Source of the DNA: an uncultured Alphaproteobacteria bacterium
GTDB taxonomy: Bacteria > Pseudomonadota > Alphaproteobacteria > Geminicoccales > Geminicoccaceae
DNA: 64,000 nt
Direction of reading: 5' to 3'
Assembly: GCA_937995535.1 (NCBI GenBank)
Contig: CALKJU010000013.1
Location: 1-64,000, forward strand
Numbering within the stretch: the first letter of the stretch is position 1; the number at the start of each line of letters is the position of its first letter. The position numbers and the translations under genes are program-made. Under the pieces are notes generated by a model that worked only from the letters and a program-made list of their open reading frames with translations, ran no database searches and was not told the DNA's origin. Positions 62,291-64,000 of the stretch are shown piece after piece.

Positions 62291-62872
62291 GTGTCGCGTC
62301 CAGGCGTCCCGCGTCGTCGCGGGCGGTCCCGCTTTGCGGCCATGTGGCTCCTCGTCGCGGTCGGCTACGCGGGGCTGGCGACCCACGGGATTGGGCCGGT
62401 GTCCTTGGGTGCGGCACGGACGGTGGCAGCCGAGCCGCTGGTCGGCCGCGCCAGCGTGATCGACGGCGACACCATCGAGCTGCGCGGCGAGCGGGTCCGT
62501 CTGTGGGGAATCGACGCGCCGGAGAGCCGGCAGCTCTGCGAGCGTGGCGGGACGCGCTGGCGCTGTGGCCAGGCCGCGGCGCTCGCGCTCGATGAATGGC
62601 TCGGCGGACGGCCGGTCCGCTGCGAGGGTCGCGACCGCGACCGCTGGCGGCGGCTCATCGCCCTGTGTCGGGTCGCCGGTGAGGATCTCGGCCGCTGGCT
62701 GGTGCGCAACGGGCACGCCCTGGCCTTCCGTCGCTACAGCCTCGACTACGTCGCCGACGAGGCGCTCGCTCGCGCGGATCGGGTCGGCGTCTGGCAGGGC
62801 TCGTTCGCGTTGCCCTGGGATTGGCGGGCCGACGGCGACGCCGCGCCGATGATCACCGCGGCGGCGGAGTGA
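62291..62872 (+). CDS. Exported thermonuclease-family (SNase-like) protein
   Basis: A 193-residue protein with an arginine-rich signal or anchor (MWLLVAVGYAGLATHGIG) and an OB-fold nuclease domain: VIDGDTIELRGERVRLWGIDAPES, then GRDRDRWRRLIALC and WLVRNGHALAF. Cysteines at 82, 92, 109 and 123 may form disulfides outside the cytoplasm. GTG 62291 follows GGGGAAA. Its 3' end overlaps the opposite-strand phosphatase by 20 bases. Confidence 0.85.
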   Translation: MSRPGVPRRRGRSRFAAMWLLVAVGYAGLATHGIGPVSLGAARTVAAEPLVGRASVIDGDTIELRGERVRLWGIDAPESRQLCERGGTRWRCGQAAALALDEWLGGRPVRCEGRDRDRWRRLIALCRVAGEDLGRWLVRNGHALAFRRYSLDYVADEALARADRVGVWQGSFALPWDWRADGDAAPMITAAAE

Positions 62873-63668
62873 CCTCGCGCAGGACCTCGGTGAGACGCTC
62901 GTAGATGGCCGGATTGCCGGCGACGAGCGTGCCCGGTTCGAACAGGTCCTCACCGCCCTCGAGATGCCCGACCCGTCCGCCGGCCTCGCGGACGAGCAGG
63001 ATTCCAGCGGCGATGTCCCACGGCTTGCAGTCGTATTCCCAGAAGCCATCCTGGCGGCCGGCGGCGACGTAGGCGAGATCGAGCGAGCAGACGCCGAGCC
63101 GTCGCAGGCCCGCGACCTCGTCGGCGACGCGGTCCATCTGCCGCGTGAAGCCCTTCGCACGTCCAGGCCAGTCGCGGACCGGCAGGCCGCAGCCGACCAG
63201 CGCCCGGTCGAGCTCCCTGCGCGCCGAGACCCGAAGCCGCCGGTCGTTGAGGAACGCGCCACGGCCCTTTTCGGCGTGGAAGAGTTCGTCACGAAGCGGG
63301 TCGAACACGACGGCTGCGGTGATCTCGCCATGCTGCTCGAGTGCGATCGAGATCGCCCAGTGTGGCAGGCCATGGAGGAAATTGGTCGTGCCGTCGAGCG
63401 GGTCGACGATGAAACGGTTGTGCGGGCTCGTGCCCTGGACCTCGCCGCCCTCCTCGAGCAGGAAGCCGTAGCCGGGCCGGGCCCGGGCCAGCTCCTCGCG
63501 GATCGCCGCCTCGGCCTCTCGGTCGGCGATCGACACGAAGTCGCCCGGACCCTTGATCGACACCTGGAGCTGCTCGACCTCGCCGAAATCGCGGACGAGC
63601 CGACGCGCGGCGCGCATCGCGGCGCGGGCTAGGATCTCGACGCTGGCACCGCGGCGGACGGGAGGCAT
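62853..63668 (-). CDS. Inositol monophosphatase family protein
   Basis: A 271-residue metal-dependent phosphatase with FVSIADREAEAAI, the DPLDGTTNFLHG metal motif and CKPWDIAAGILLVREAGG. In alphaproteobacteria these act on inositol or fructose-1,6-bisphosphate and are related to SuhB. ATG 63668 is chosen because it opens at a conserved region; upstream is low-complexity. It overlaps the nuclease gene tail-to-tail. Confidence 0.9.
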   Translation of the reverse strand: MPPVRRGASVEILARAAMRAARRLVRDFGEVEQLQVSIKGPGDFVSIADREAEAAIREELARARPGYGFLLEEGGEVQGTSPHNRFIVDPLDGTTNFLHGLPHWAISIALEQHGEITAAVVFDPLRDELFHAEKGRGAFLNDRRLRVSARRELDRALVGCGLPVRDWPGRAKGFTRQMDRVADEVAGLRRLGVCSLDLAYVAAGRQDGFWEYDCKPWDIAAGILLVREAGGRVGHLEGGEDLFEPGTLVAGNPAIYERLTEVLREVTPPPR

Positions 63669-63717
63669 GACGGTCGGCGATCCTGCTCTGCGCGCGGGTG
63701 GGCACGCGGTTGTGCGG

Positions 63718-64000
63718 TCAAGCTTCGGCGTCGCTCCGGGCGACGAGAGCGGCGAGCTGCCGGACCCGCGTCGTGTCGGTGAGCTCGGCCAGGAGGAAAT
63801 CGAGCCCGCATCGGCGCAGCGCTGCCACCCACGCATCCGGCACCGGTCCAACAGCACAGGGCAGCACGAACAGCTCGCTCCACCAACGAACCAGCTGCGC
63901 AAGCCGCTCCTGGTCGGGTGGGCCGCTCAGAAGACAAAGCTGCACATAGTCGGCGCCGGCCTCGCCGGCAACCATGGCGAGATGCCGCGACTCGCCGACA
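63718..64000 (-). CDS. Thiamine phosphate synthase-like (ThiE family) protein, C-terminal part
   Basis: Truncated at the window end. The visible part (about 94 residues) has HLAMVAGEAGADYVQLCLLSG, a phosphate-binding barrel strand typical of ThiE-like proteins. The frame continues upstream beyond 64000; the start is not seen. It lies 50 bases from the phosphatase on the same strand. The C-terminal GLDFLLAEL is weakly conserved, so a ThiE-like paralogue rather than true ThiE is possible. Confidence 0.6.
   Translation of the reverse strand, partial: VGESRHLAMVAGEAGADYVQLCLLSGPPDQERLAQLVRWWSELFVLPCAVGPVPDAWVAALRRCGLDFLLAELTDTTRVRQLAALVARSDAEA

Overview
The window is about 70% GC, densely coded on both strands, and reads as chromosome of an alphaproteobacterium. 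I base this on the linked order rlpA-dacC-tmk-holB-metG-tatD-MBL hydrolase, the zapA / 6S RNA / fthC arrangement, a DUF4164 protein beside zapA, a cpa-type Tad pilus locus with a CtrA-like box, and a plcP-btaA-btaB lipid-remodelling operon. A Rhodospirillales or Geminicoccales-like lineage would fit, but I cannot fix the family. I saw no tRNA, rRNA, CRISPR array, insertion sequence or integrase.

Layout. 1-7.4 kb: C-terminus of a secreted RTX protein, ilvD, speE with an M81 peptidase, an orphan 116-residue protein and a soluble hybrid histidine kinase. 7.5-12.6 kb: a short HPF/RaiA protein, then a Csu-like (archaic) chaperone-usher fimbrial operon and a very small secreted companion gene. 12.7-20.6 kb: cell-wall enzymes (MltB, RlpA, DacC) running into tmk-holB-metG-tatD-MBL hydrolase, mostly with 1-4 base overlaps. 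20.6-23.1 kb: minus-strand cysK-sseA-GNAT sulfur operon. 23.2-29.7 kb: a fused small-molecule kinase, an SRAP protein and a two-gene RND pump. 29.7-33.1 kb: YqhA-like membrane protein, patatin and a GntP permease. 33.1-35.7 kb: a decayed stretch with an asparaginase tail, an ABC transmembrane protein lacking its ATPase and a frameshifted AI-2E-family gene. 35.9-37.3 kb: Rieske ferredoxin tail-to-tail with a fatty acid desaturase, followed by 825 bases without a recognisable gene.

38.2-46.7 kb is a nine-gene minus-strand Tad/Flp pilus locus (flp, cpaA-F, tadB, tadC). A strong hairpin follows flp and a CtrA-like site lies upstream of it. 46.7-50 kb carries a short PhaC-like synthase with phaA and phaB (polyhydroxybutyrate synthesis). 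50-56.2 kb holds a degenerate PleD-like regulator, upp, a racemase plus PLP desulfhydrase pair, a YmdB-type phosphoesterase, fthC, 6S RNA, zapA and a DUF4164 protein. 56.4-62.1 kb carries tkt and gap, then plcP-btaA-btaB, which would turn phospholipid into diacylglycerol and then betaine lipid under phosphate limitation. The window ends with a secreted nuclease, an inositol-monophosphatase-family enzyme and a truncated ThiE-like gene.

Most of the window is ordinary core chromosome. The parts most worth a second look are the phospholipase-betaine lipid operon, the odd features of the Csu-like cluster (lipoprotein-like usher N-terminus, tiny companion gene), the non-ATG start of tmk, the hairpins inside the Tad and pha operons, and the decayed block at 33-35.7 kb. 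I found no clearly new defence or mobile system.
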